24,901 nt of DNA, from NCBI RefSeq assembly GCF_016680995.1, contig NZ_JAEQMG010000113.1, positions 1-24,901 on the forward strand. The letters run 5' to 3'. Both the position numbers and the translations under genes were made by a program. Positions 15,801 to 23,963 of the stretch are shown here, piece by piece. The DNA comes from Ruminococcus difficilis (GTDB lineage: Bacteria; Bacillota_A; Clostridia; Oscillospirales; Acutalibacteraceae). The notes under the pieces are model-generated. The model ran no database searches. It saw nothing but the letters and a program-made list of their open reading frames with translations, and was not told where the DNA came from. Numbering within the stretch: the stretch's first letter is position 1; the number at the start of each line of letters is the position of its first letter.

Positions 15801-18800
15801 CTACAACGTAGGCAGCGTAAGCATCACAAAGACGGTTACCAGAGATTCAGGCGAGCTTGACGATCAGGATAAGAATACCGCCTTCACCATCAACGTAAGC
15901 TTCAGCTTCAACGGCAATACTTATCCCAACGGCGTTCCCTTCTACTACACCGTTAACGGCGGCAGCAAGACATATCAGCTCGGTTCTTCACAGTCGATCT
16001 CGCTCAAGCACGGCGAGACCGCTTCGTTCGACGGACTGCCCGTAGGCACCACCGTTACCGTATCTGAATCGAATCCCGGCGCTGAGTATTCTCCGTCGGT
16101 ATCACCCGAATCCGTTAAGATCACCGAAAAGGGTCAGGCGTTCAATGTTGTAGTTACCAACAAGCGTCAGGCTCCCGGCGAGGCTCCCGTAAGCGTAACA
16201 AAGGTTCTCGAGAACGCTGACGTTGCGGCTAAGGCAGGCGTGAACATCGAAAACGCAAAGTTTGAGTTCACGATCACCGAGAACACCGCGGGCGCAGAAC
16301 CCTACTCCGAGACCGTAACAGCCAAATCGGCGACAGTAGACTTCACACCCATCAAGTTTGATCACGCAGGAACCCGCACCTTCACGATTGCCGAGGCAAC
16401 CGGCAGAGTTCCGAACGTTGAATACGACAAGTCCGTGATCAACGTTTCCATCACAGCGGCGAACGACGGCGACAAGCTCAAGATCACCGAAACCAAGTAC
16501 ACCGACGGTCAGGGCAACGTACTCACTGCACCCACCTTCACCAACAAGTACAAGGTAGGCGAGGTGACTTTCGCCAAGGCAGTTATTGACAAGGATGCTA
16601 AGACGGTCGACAGCGATAACACAGAGTTCACCGCACAGGTAAAGATCAAGTATCCGCAGGAAACTGCATTCAGCGTAAAGCCGTTCAAACTCAACGGCGA
16701 AACCGTTGACAACGAAAAAGGCGAAATCACCATCACCAACAAGGGCACATACGTAATCACCGAGCTTCCCATTGGCACCGAGGTCGAAATCACCGAGACC
16801 GACGCCAAGGGCTATCTCGCATATTACGTTCCCAAACAGGTAATGATCGCGACTGAGGCAACCAACGCCACAGCAGGCGGCAGCAACGACTACATCTCCG
16901 ACGGCGGCGACGGCTCGGGAATTACGCCTCCGGCTCTCAGCGAAGTCACCGTACTCAACCAGAAGGTAGAGCTTCCCGTTGACATCACTGCTAAGAAGGC
17001 CGCAGAAGGCTTTGCTCTCAAGGGCGAGGACTTCGCGTTCACCCTCAAGGGAACAGGCGTCAGCCAGACCAAGTCAAACGACGCTCAGGGCAATGTCAAG
17101 TTCGACACAATCACCTTCGAGGTTCGTTCCGACGACAAGGCTACAGGCAATAACACCATCGTTATCAAGCCCGACCAGTTCACGGACGACAAGTACACCG
17201 CTGAGTACACCATCGCAGAGACAGCAGGCAACAACGCGTTCCTCACCTACGACGGCACAGAGTACAAGGCAACCGTTACCGTAACCAGAACTCCCCGGAG
17301 CAATGTTGAGGGTCTGTATACATACGCCGCGGCCGTTGATTACGGCAACGCGACCAACACACCTCCGGCCTTCACCAACAGCTGGAAGAAGGCTCCCGCA
17401 AGGATCATCAAGAAGGTTCTCGATTCCGACGGCAAACCCTACGACACGAACGAAACCTTCAAGATCGACATTGCCTACACCTATCCCACCGACTACACAG
17501 GCGACACAACACAGTTCCCGGCTTCCGTATCGCTCAACAAGGCTAACGGCTTCACAGCGACCATCAACGACCTGCCCTACAACACGGTCGTAGCGGTCAA
17601 CGAGGCTGATTCCAAGGGCATGACCCCGTCCTACGACCCGGCTTCGAAGCAGATTACCGTAGACGGCACAAGCACAGCCGAGAACCCCGTAACAATCACA
17701 GTTACCAACAAGCGCCAGGCGCCCGGCACCACGAGCTTCCCCGTACAGTTCAAGAAGCAGTTCAACTACGGCACGCTCGAGGCTGACGCGTTCGAGTTCG
17801 AGATGCTCGAGGGCGACGGACTCAAGGGCGACAAGGTCAAGAACACCGCTCAGGGCGTTGTTGACTTCGGCACAGTAAACGTCGAGTACAGCAAGACCGC
17901 AAAGGATCCTGCAAACAAGACAGTTTACCTCGACGACAGCAAGTTCACAGACGATATCGCTACCCTCACCTACAAGGCGAAGGAAGCAGACGGCAAGAAG
18001 GCTAACATCTTCTACGACGGCGACGAGATAACCTACACCGTCAAGATCAAGAGAACCGTGACCGCGGCTCAGACCACTCTCGAATTTGTCTCCGGCACAT
18101 ACGCAAAGGGCAAAGACAATGCTGAAAGCGACACCTTCGTAAATAACTGCTTAGGCGACATTAAGATCACCAAGGAAGTAAGGAACGCTGCCGACGCCGA
18201 GAAGGCTAAGCCGTTCAAGGCTGACGTTGAGATCGCTCTCATGAAGGCTGACGGCACCCTTTCGGAGTTCGCTGCTATTCCTTACATCTACACCTACGAG
18301 GGCGGCAAAACAGAGGCGACCGCAACCCTCGACCTCTACGACGGCAGAGTTTACACCCTCTCCGGACTGCCCATGGGCTCTCAGGTCAAGGTAACAGAGC
18401 AGTCGGCTAAGTACCCGAACTACTCCGTGACCTACGATCCGCAGATCGTTACCGTAGGCGAGACCGCAAGCACAGCCAAGGTCATCAACACCCTTCAGGC
18501 ACCCGGTCAGGTAACTCTCGGCGTGAACAAGACCTTTACTCAGGACGCTCTCAACGCAGGCGTTGATCTCGAGGCTAAGGGCAACAAGTTCAGCTTCACC
18601 ATGACAGCCGAGGCTAACAACCCCGTACTCAAGGATTACACCTCCACCGTTACCCTTGACAAGTATCAGGACGGCAAGCTCGTTACAAGCGGCGAATTCG
18701 CAGCAATCGTATTCCCGCCCGAGTACGCGTACGGTCAGGGCACCGACGTTGCGTTCAAGGTCGTCGAGAACAGCGCGATCGAAGGCAACGACGGCAGCAT

Positions 18801-20868
18801 CATCTACGATACAGCTACATATTCCGTAGTTTACACAGTCAAGCAGGGCGAGAGCGGTCTTGATATCTCTGCTCCCGTTATCACCAAGTCCAAGAACGGC
18901 GACACATCTGCTCCCGTTACCGTTTCCTTCGAGAACGGCTATCCTGTAGGCTCCGTAGAGATCAAGAAGCTCGTCAAGGACTTCGACGGCGCAAATCTCG
19001 AGGCATACAAGACCGAAGCGTTCCCGATCAAGGTCACCATCACCACACCCGACGGCACCACAGACGTCAAGGAAACCACAGTAAGCGCCGCGCAGAGCGT
19101 CAAGTACGACAAGCTGCCCTACGGCACTACCGTAACGGTTGAGGAGACCGACGCCAAGGGCATGACCGCTTCTATCGACAAGGCGACCGTGACCGTTTCC
19201 AAGGAAACACCCGCACCCACGGTAACCATCACCAACACCCGCGAGACCCTCAACCCGACAGACGTTCAGGTTCCCGCTAAGAAGGTAATCAAGGGCGCAG
19301 ACATCGCCGACTATCAGCAGGCGTTCCTCTTCGAGCTGAACGGCAACGGCATCACAATGCAGGCTCAGAACGACGTAAAGGGCGACGTACTCTTCGACAA
19401 GATCAACTTCCGCATCAAGAAGAGCGCAGACGACAAAGCCGAGGCTAATACCATTCTCGTTGACAAGTCCGCGTTCGCGAGCTCCGACACAGTCGCGTAC
19501 ACCTTCGCGGTTAAGGAAATTCCTGCCGACAGACCCGACATCACCTTCGACAACAACACATACAACGTGACCGTAAATGTCAAGAAGACAGAAACACTCA
19601 ATGCAATCACACTGAGCGCGTCTGTTGACAAGACAACGGTTCCCACCTTCACAAACCAGAAGCTCGGCAGAGCGATCCTCTACAAGGTTGTAAAGGACAT
19701 CGACGGCACCGGCTTCAAGCCCGACGTCGACTTCAAGTTCAGCCTTAAGGTTGACGGCAAGGTTGTAAAAGACGACATCATCATTAACGTAAGCAAGGAC
19801 GAGACCTCAAGGTTTGTTACAGGCTACTATCCCGTAGACACCGTACTCACCTTCGAGGAGACCGACGCTAAGGGCTTTGAGTGCACAGAGCCCGTCAAGA
19901 CCGTGACCATCATTGACGAGACAGGCGAGATACCGTCTGCAGAGGTTGAGTTTGTCAACCGGCGTCCGCAGCCCGGTCAGACAAGCATCACTCTCAGCGC
20001 ACTCAAGACCGTATCCGGCTACAAGCTGTCCGCAAACGACTTCTCCTTCACCGCGAAGGGCAAGGGCCTCGACGAGACGAAGAAGAACAACGAGAACGGC
20101 AACATCGTATTCAGCACCATCACCTACAAGTACACCAAGGGCAATGAGGCTGACACAGGCAACACCGTATACCTCCGCGACGGCGACTTCACCGACGGCA
20201 AGGCGGTATTAAACTACGAGATCAAGGAAACAAAGGGCAATAACACCGATATCACCTATGCTTCCAACACCGTAAAGGCAGTTGTAACCGTCAAGAAGAC
20301 CGAGACCGCAAGCGATATTCAGCTTTCGGCGACAGCGGCTTATCCCGACGGCACAACCTTCAACAACCCCGTCCGCACAGGCAGCGCGACAATCATCAAG
20401 AAGGATCAGGAAGGCAACCCCGTAGACGGCATCGAGTTCACCCTCTTCAAGGTAACCTCCGACGGTCTGAGCAGAGATGAAGTTCTCGCAAACGGCTCCG
20501 TTGTTGACGCCAAGACCACCGGCGGCGGCAAGGTGACCTTCAATGACCTCGACCTCTACAAGGACGCAAGCCGGACTCTGAGCAATCCCGAGTATCAGTG
20601 GTACTGCTTCGCCGAGACCGATCCCGGTGACAACCACAACCTCAACAGTGAGCTCACCTTCTTCCGCGTTCCCACCGAGGGCGTATACGACGTAGAGTTC
20701 ACCTACATGAACGGCAAGATCACCTCACCCACCTCGGGCGGCGAAGGCATGTTCACCTTCAAGCTTGTCGGCTCAATCCTTCTCGCGTTTGCGTCAGCAC
20801 TGCTCGCAGGCTACGTATTCTTCTTCTCAAAGAAGTCAGGTAAAAAATCCGCACACAGCGTAAAGTAA
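12889..20868 (+). CDS. Giant isopeptide-stalk surface adhesin, fibro-slime head, 2659 aa
   Basis: TTG 12889 follows AGAAGGAGG with good spacing. Domain order: signal peptide (1-41, cleavage near ASA-A-E); a head (about 45-575) whose IS-F-F-GDDDLW core and LVLDMGGNH match fibro-slime domains (about 460-500); a joining region (about 576-690); then seven pairs of a CnaB/DUF5979-like domain and a Spy0128/FctA-like domain (about 692-970, 974-1219, 1223-1497, 1503-1753, 1755-2016, 2020-2256, 2259-2493); a SpaA-like domain (2495-2608); and the sorting region SPTSG (2613-2617), one membrane helix (about 2623-2647) and a basic tail. Every stalk domain has Lys, Glu and Asn positioned for an intramolecular isopeptide bond. 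It is probably a wall- or pilus-linked tip adhesin. Only four cysteines occur, so stability does not come from disulfides. The gene is 18 nt before the backbone pilin. Confidence 0.9.
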   Translation: MQHSKHTGLNLKRKITASLLSLAILGTGTLPLVSTVVASAAEESDSSVGAKNGSYEKQDGIFWANAKYYDYLSDAETTKGWRNPIQAGTGHGGSNDDWYPFDGLNSLISRIAANDSSWSKPLYFGNFYNDNDGPYASSDHGGPYTSAIDGLTNFVHDPNNSRKGVVGKDSKQYEEGVTLTGIGEEHQSYQGLVQDSLTNDQLMVTPNTKAPYFDEDALGSYGQVIKSGFPFVIDNQQGYTKYSFKSSSSSSATESNNMVAEDNVYFTGLDGNSPVAHYSHGTDHAVRDGKGYFMFDDKSGYGIYPFNRTTTTTYNKLYLSTGDSGWDYITLFFIGLDTDWNNRRDTQWIQNNPDGSKNFYYDLSKISASDWEKVTGVILANRDGSEQTEDLSYGYIKDGAVYVTGKPQGYTKNPAYTWQIIPDDAGIQGSEKLDHGFGIRMDVNFRVPKGGYTSDGTTPISFDFAGDDDLWMFVTDNTTGESHLVLDMGGNHKKSVGKVTFLDGKMTGHVNAVANGSGDKVFDFDYTHTYKMTVFYMERGMIESNCDMSFTMTPLGNNVIVTEKINTTDINPGLVDDVTAASQFEFVAEDTDGNKETFSLGDDGRSDFPGTFTVGKDVKVTQKKKTDSSLVYDTTFDYTDNTAANPSKGNLGSGEGDSTKDVPTDSKNFLNESGDTYDYVEFQADYVNTPRVADVTLSKETVDFINQRLNSGDLGQSDSFPITVSLDFGGTNGPLYDFDYTVKNGNDTSEGTADKGKLTIKDGDTITIPNVPIGTTVTVSEDISNSTNFDRKEVKPESFTVTKDGTNSSAITNIRKLPEPTTDKVTVNKTIFTKTFEDKSTATLGDGYEFQLLSGSTLVDTKTITDTAKDTGSADFKELTFTVNEADKGKEAQGIFYIDPAEFKNGGSKEFTFTVHENLTDDQKKAIDQPADQTATIIIYYDKANNKLTNIPPDQVGSVPNPDHTTDFVNPYNVGSVSITKTVTRDSGELDDQDKNTAFTINVSFSFNGNTYPNGVPFYYTVNGGSKTYQLGSSQSISLKHGETASFDGLPVGTTVTVSESNPGAEYSPSVSPESVKITEKGQAFNVVVTNKRQAPGEAPVSVTKVLENADVAAKAGVNIENAKFEFTITENTAGAEPYSETVTAKSATVDFTPIKFDHAGTRTFTIAEATGRVPNVEYDKSVINVSITAANDGDKLKITETKYTDGQGNVLTAPTFTNKYKVGEVTFAKAVIDKDAKTVDSDNTEFTAQVKIKYPQETAFSVKPFKLNGETVDNEKGEITITNKGTYVITELPIGTEVEITETDAKGYLAYYVPKQVMIATEATNATAGGSNDYISDGGDGSGITPPALSEVTVLNQKVELPVDITAKKAAEGFALKGEDFAFTLKGTGVSQTKSNDAQGNVKFDTITFEVRSDDKATGNNTIVIKPDQFTDDKYTAEYTIAETAGNNAFLTYDGTEYKATVTVTRTPRSNVEGLYTYAAAVDYGNATNTPPAFTNSWKKAPARIIKKVLDSDGKPYDTNETFKIDIAYTYPTDYTGDTTQFPASVSLNKANGFTATINDLPYNTVVAVNEADSKGMTPSYDPASKQITVDGTSTAENPVTITVTNKRQAPGTTSFPVQFKKQFNYGTLEADAFEFEMLEGDGLKGDKVKNTAQGVVDFGTVNVEYSKTAKDPANKTVYLDDSKFTDDIATLTYKAKEADGKKANIFYDGDEITYTVKIKRTVTAAQTTLEFVSGTYAKGKDNAESDTFVNNCLGDIKITKEVRNAADAEKAKPFKADVEIALMKADGTLSEFAAIPYIYTYEGGKTEATATLDLYDGRVYTLSGLPMGSQVKVTEQSAKYPNYSVTYDPQIVTVGETASTAKVINTLQAPGQVTLGVNKTFTQDALNAGVDLEAKGNKFSFTMTAEANNPVLKDYTSTVTLDKYQDGKLVTSGEFAAIVFPPEYAYGQGTDVAFKVVENSAIEGNDGSIIYDTATYSVVYTVKQGESGLDISAPVITKSKNGDTSAPVTVSFENGYPVGSVEIKKLVKDFDGANLEAYKTEAFPIKVTITTPDGTTDVKETTVSAAQSVKYDKLPYGTTVTVEETDAKGMTASIDKATVTVSKETPAPTVTITNTRETLNPTDVQVPAKKVIKGADIADYQQAFLFELNGNGITMQAQNDVKGDVLFDKINFRIKKSADDKAEANTILVDKSAFASSDTVAYTFAVKEIPADRPDITFDNNTYNVTVNVKKTETLNAITLSASVDKTTVPTFTNQKLGRAILYKVVKDIDGTGFKPDVDFKFSLKVDGKVVKDDIIINVSKDETSRFVTGYYPVDTVLTFEETDAKGFECTEPVKTVTIIDETGEIPSAEVEFVNRRPQPGQTSITLSALKTVSGYKLSANDFSFTAKGKGLDETKKNNENGNIVFSTITYKYTKGNEADTGNTVYLRDGDFTDGKAVLNYEIKETKGNNTDITYASNTVKAVVTVKKTETASDIQLSATAAYPDGTTFNNPVRTGSATIIKKDQEGNPVDGIEFTLFKVTSDGLSRDEVLANGSVVDAKTTGGGKVTFNDLDLYKDASRTLSNPEYQWYCFAETDPGDNHNLNSELTFFRVPTEGVYDVEFTYMNGKITSPTSGGEGMFTFKLVGSILLAFASALLAGYVFFFSKKSGKKSAHSVK

Positions 20869-20886
20869 TTTAGAAAAGGAGAATTA

Positions 20887-22290
20887 ATGATGAAAACCAC
20901 TAAAAGAGTTATCGCCATTGCTCTCGCAGCTCTCATGCTCGTTGCAATGATCCCTCTCGCGGTAGTATCCGCAACTTCCTATGAGCTCAAGGTTACAAGC
21001 TCCAAGGAAGGCTTCGCATTCGAGATCATCAAGGTCGCAGACATCGACACCCAGAAGGGTACATATGACAGCACTGAATATCCCACCGTTGTTGCCGCTC
21101 TCAAGAAGGGCGACACAGCAGCGGCTCTCGCGGCGGCTGACGCTATCGAGTGGGACAAGACCGACTATGTTCCCGTATTCACCTACAAGACCACAGACAC
21201 AGGCGTAAAGAACGTTGACGTAGCTGCCGGCGTATACTATGTAAGATGCACCGAGAAGCCCTCAACCGTAAAGACCGTAAAGAGCCGCATGATCCCCGTT
21301 CCCTACTACGAGGACGGCGCATGGAAGACCTATGACGAGGTAGTTGACCTCGCTTCCAAGATCAACGTAGAGCCCGAGGTTCACAAGTACATCGTTGAAG
21401 GCGAGAAGCTCACCGACAACACCGTAGTTGCAATCGGCGACACAGTTGATTTCCGCCTCACCGCTACCGTAGCAGGCTCCACCACCGACAAGCTCGACAA
21501 GTACGCTATCGTTGATACAATGGAGAAGGGCATCACCTACACCGAGGGTTCCGCTAAGGTCAAGCTCGTAAAGAGCGGCGCTAACGACAGAATCCTCGCT
21601 GATACCGAGTTCACCATCGTTCCCGCTAACGACGGCACAACCTCCTTCCGCGTAGACCTCGCCAAGAGCGTTCTCGACGGCGACGAGTTCTACAGCTACA
21701 CCGACGTAGTAGTTGACTTCAAGGGCGTTCTCAACGAGTCCGCAAAGGTCGGCAAGATCGGCAACGAGAACCACGACGACCTCGAGTATGTACACAAGGC
21801 TGACACCGAGGTACACTTCATTCCCGGCGACACCGTATACGTATTCACCCTCCAGATCGACGTTCTCAAGATCGACGCCGAGACCAAGGAACCCCTCAAG
21901 AACAATCCTGCCGAGTTCACCCTCTTCGCAGATGACAAGACCACAGTTGTAAAGAAGGGCGAGACCGACAAGGACGGCAACCTCTCCTTCGTAGGCCTCA
22001 ACAAGGGCACCTACTATGTACAGGAGACCAAGGCTCCCGAGGGCTACAACCTCAACACCTTCCAGTATGAGGTCAAGCTCGTTCCCGTAATCTCCGAAGA
22101 GGGCGGCAAGCTCGTTATGAACCTCGACGTTGCTCAGGGCACCACCAACAAGATCGAAGTAGAGGATACCAAGTCCGTACTTCCCATCACCGGCGGCACA
22201 GGCACAATGATGTTCATGATCATCGGCGGCAGCCTCATTCTCCTCGCGGGCGCACTCCTCGTAGTTGTTCTCAAGAAGAGAAGCAAGTAA
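20887..22290 (+). CDS. SpaA-type backbone pilin, LPITG sorting signal, 467 aa
   Basis: A basic signal peptide with a hydrophobic core ends near residue 29. The mature protein has an N-terminal pilin D1-like region, a middle isopeptide-type fimbrial domain (about 160-310, with VAIGDTVDFRLTATV) and a C-terminal SpaA/CnaB domain (about 318-425) with K328, the E-box YVQETKAPEGY (E380) and N421 as likely isopeptide triad. The sorting signal is LPITGG (432-437), a membrane helix and KKRSK. Sortases cleave LPXTG and join the Thr to a Lys of the next subunit or to the wall. The canonical WxxxVxVYPK pilin motif is not obvious; NVEPEVHK (160-167) after D1 is the best candidate for the acceptor, with K158 as alternative. 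AAAAGGAG precedes the start and the gene follows the adhesin directly, so both are one transcript. Confidence 0.9.
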   Translation: MMKTTKRVIAIALAALMLVAMIPLAVVSATSYELKVTSSKEGFAFEIIKVADIDTQKGTYDSTEYPTVVAALKKGDTAAALAAADAIEWDKTDYVPVFTYKTTDTGVKNVDVAAGVYYVRCTEKPSTVKTVKSRMIPVPYYEDGAWKTYDEVVDLASKINVEPEVHKYIVEGEKLTDNTVVAIGDTVDFRLTATVAGSTTDKLDKYAIVDTMEKGITYTEGSAKVKLVKSGANDRILADTEFTIVPANDGTTSFRVDLAKSVLDGDEFYSYTDVVVDFKGVLNESAKVGKIGNENHDDLEYVHKADTEVHFIPGDTVYVFTLQIDVLKIDAETKEPLKNNPAEFTLFADDKTTVVKKGETDKDGNLSFVGLNKGTYYVQETKAPEGYNLNTFQYEVKLVPVISEEGGKLVMNLDVAQGTTNKIEVEDTKSVLPITGGTGTMMFMIIGGSLILLAGALLVVVLKKRSK

Positions 22291-22335
22291 TCACTAAAAA
22301 CCCTCTTTTCGGCTGAATACAGCTGAATCTCTCAG

Positions 22336-22365
22336 GCCGGCGCGGCAACGCGCCGGCTTATTTTA
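22336..22365 (+). terminator. Intrinsic terminator after the pilin gene
   Basis: A 9-bp perfect GC-rich stem (22336-22344 with 22349-22357) with a GCAA tetraloop is followed by TTATTTTAT. It ends the adhesin-pilin operon 45 nt after the pilin stop. Confidence 0.85.
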
Positions 22366-22385
22366 TCTCCGCCTTTTTAAGGGTT

Positions 22386-22436
22386 CATCTGACCTTGACG
22401 CTTCATCAACGGCGGGTCAGGTGTTTTCTTTTTCTC
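22386..22436 (+). terminator. Second terminator-like hairpin after the pilin operon
   Basis: A 9-bp stem with one G-U pair (22386-22394 with 22415-22423) encloses a 20-nt loop and is followed by TTTTCTTTTTCTCC. It may back up the first terminator. The remaining bases to the next promoter (22437-22482) hold only a short TTTGAGA/TCTCAAA inverted repeat (22451-22475). Confidence 0.5.
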
Positions 22437-22482
22437 CTGCTGCGCCTGTCTTTGAGAAAACTCTCCGCTCTCAAAAATTTTC

Positions 22483-22511
22483 TTGACTAAAGACACAGTT
22501 TAGGGTACAAT
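22483..22511 (+). promoter_or_regulatory. Sigma-A promoter of the O-acyltransferase operon
   Basis: TTGACT (22483-22488), a 17-bp spacer and TACAAT (22506-22511) are near consensus. Transcription from about 22518 gives a leader of about 40 nt, so this operon is separate from the pilin operon. Confidence 0.85.
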
Positions 22512-22556
22512 TACCATGTATGACCATATGCGAAATCAACCTAAGGAGATGATTGC

Positions 22557-23951
22557 TTGGTATTCTCAAGCCTCGTGTTTCTTTTCGCCTATCTCGCGGT
22601 GACCCTCGTTATCTACTACGCCGTTCCACGGAAGGCGAGAAACATCTTCTTGTTCTTCATCAACCTTCTGTTCTACGGCTGGGGCGAGCCGATGCTGGTG
22701 TTCCTGATGGTGTTCAACATCTTCTTCAACTACCTCGGCGGCTACCTCGTGGACAAGTTCCGCTCCGACCAGAAGAAAAAGAAGCTATTCCTGATACTCA
22801 CCTGCGCGCTAGACATCGGCATTCTCGCCGTGTTCAAGTACACGGGTCTGATCGTCGACACGGTAAATCTGCTGCCCTTCCTCAATATCCCGACGGTGCA
22901 GATAAGCCTGCCTATAGGCATCAGCTTCTACACCTTCCAGACCATGAGCTACGTCATCGACGTCTACCGCAACGACGCGCCCGTATCGCGCAGCTTCATC
23001 AACTTCGGAACCTACGTCGCGCTGTTTCCGCAGCTTATCGCGGGTCCCATCGTCCGCTACCGCGACGTCGCCTACCAGCTTGAGCACCGCCGCGAGACCC
23101 TCGACCGCTTCACCAAGGGCGTAAAGCTCTTCTGCGTCGGACTGGGCAAGAAGGTTCTCATCGCAAACCAGATGGGCGCGCTGACCTCGGCGATGTTCTC
23201 GAATACGGAGGAGAACGGAGTGCTCGGCACATGGGTGGGAATTTTAGCCTACACCTTCCAGATCTACTTCGACTTCTCGGGCTATTCCGACATGGCGTGC
23301 GGACTGGGCAATATGTTCGGCTTTGAGTTCCTCAAGAACTTCAACTACCCCTACATCTCCACCTCGATAACCGACTTCTGGCGCCGCTGGCACATCTCAT
23401 TGTCAACATGGTTCAAGGAGTACGTTTACATTCCGCTCGGCGGCAACCGCAAGGGCGTTCGCCGTCAGATCATCAACCTTCTTATCGTCTGGGGGTTGAC
23501 GGGACTCTGGCACGGAGCCTCCTACAACTTCATTTTCTGGGGACTCTACTACGGCCTTCTCCTGATTCTCGAGAAGTTCGTCCTCAGCAGGTTCCTCGAC
23601 AAGCTCCCCGCGGTACTCCGCCACGTCTACACCCTCTTTATCGTCATGATCGGCTGGGGACTGTTCTACTTCACCGACGTGAATCAGCTCTTTGCTTTCC
23701 TCGGCGACCTCTTCAACTTCGGCAACGGAGTGTTCAGCGAGACAGCGCTCAACCTGACGCTCAGCTACCTGCCGGTTCTCGTCGTCGCAGGTCTGGCGAG
23801 CACACCTCTCGGCGCGCACCTCTACTCAAAGGTCAGCCAAAGAAAGTACGTCTGGATAGCCGAGACCGTTTTCTGCGCCGTCGTACTCTTCGTCAGCACG
23901 GCGAGCCTCGTTCAGCAGAGCTACAATCCCTTCCTGTACTTCAGATTCTAA
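22557..23951 (+). CDS. Membrane-bound O-acyltransferase (MBOAT, AlgI/DltB-like), 464 aa
   Basis: The protein has many hydrophobic helices and the MBOAT signatures DFWRRWHISLS (about 275-285), YIPLGGNRKG (291-300) and GLTGLWHGASYNF with the catalytic His at 319. Such enzymes pass an acyl group, usually acetyl or D-alanyl, across the membrane for O-acylation of extracellular polymers. Length suits the AlgI/PatA branch of about 460-480 residues. The next gene is a DHHW/AlgJ-like partner, which points to O-acetylation of a polysaccharide or wall polymer and not to DltB, whose dlt partners are absent. TTG 22557 is the start, with AAGGAGAT (22542-22549) well spaced before it. The polymer acted on is unknown. 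Confidence 0.92.
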   Translation: MVFSSLVFLFAYLAVTLVIYYAVPRKARNIFLFFINLLFYGWGEPMLVFLMVFNIFFNYLGGYLVDKFRSDQKKKKLFLILTCALDIGILAVFKYTGLIVDTVNLLPFLNIPTVQISLPIGISFYTFQTMSYVIDVYRNDAPVSRSFINFGTYVALFPQLIAGPIVRYRDVAYQLEHRRETLDRFTKGVKLFCVGLGKKVLIANQMGALTSAMFSNTEENGVLGTWVGILAYTFQIYFDFSGYSDMACGLGNMFGFEFLKNFNYPYISTSITDFWRRWHISLSTWFKEYVYIPLGGNRKGVRRQIINLLIVWGLTGLWHGASYNFIFWGLYYGLLLILEKFVLSRFLDKLPAVLRHVYTLFIVMIGWGLFYFTDVNQLFAFLGDLFNFGNGVFSETALNLTLSYLPVLVVAGLASTPLGAHLYSKVSQRKYVWIAETVFCAVVLFVSTASLVQQSYNPFLYFRF

Positions 23952-23963
23952 AGGGTGAACAAA

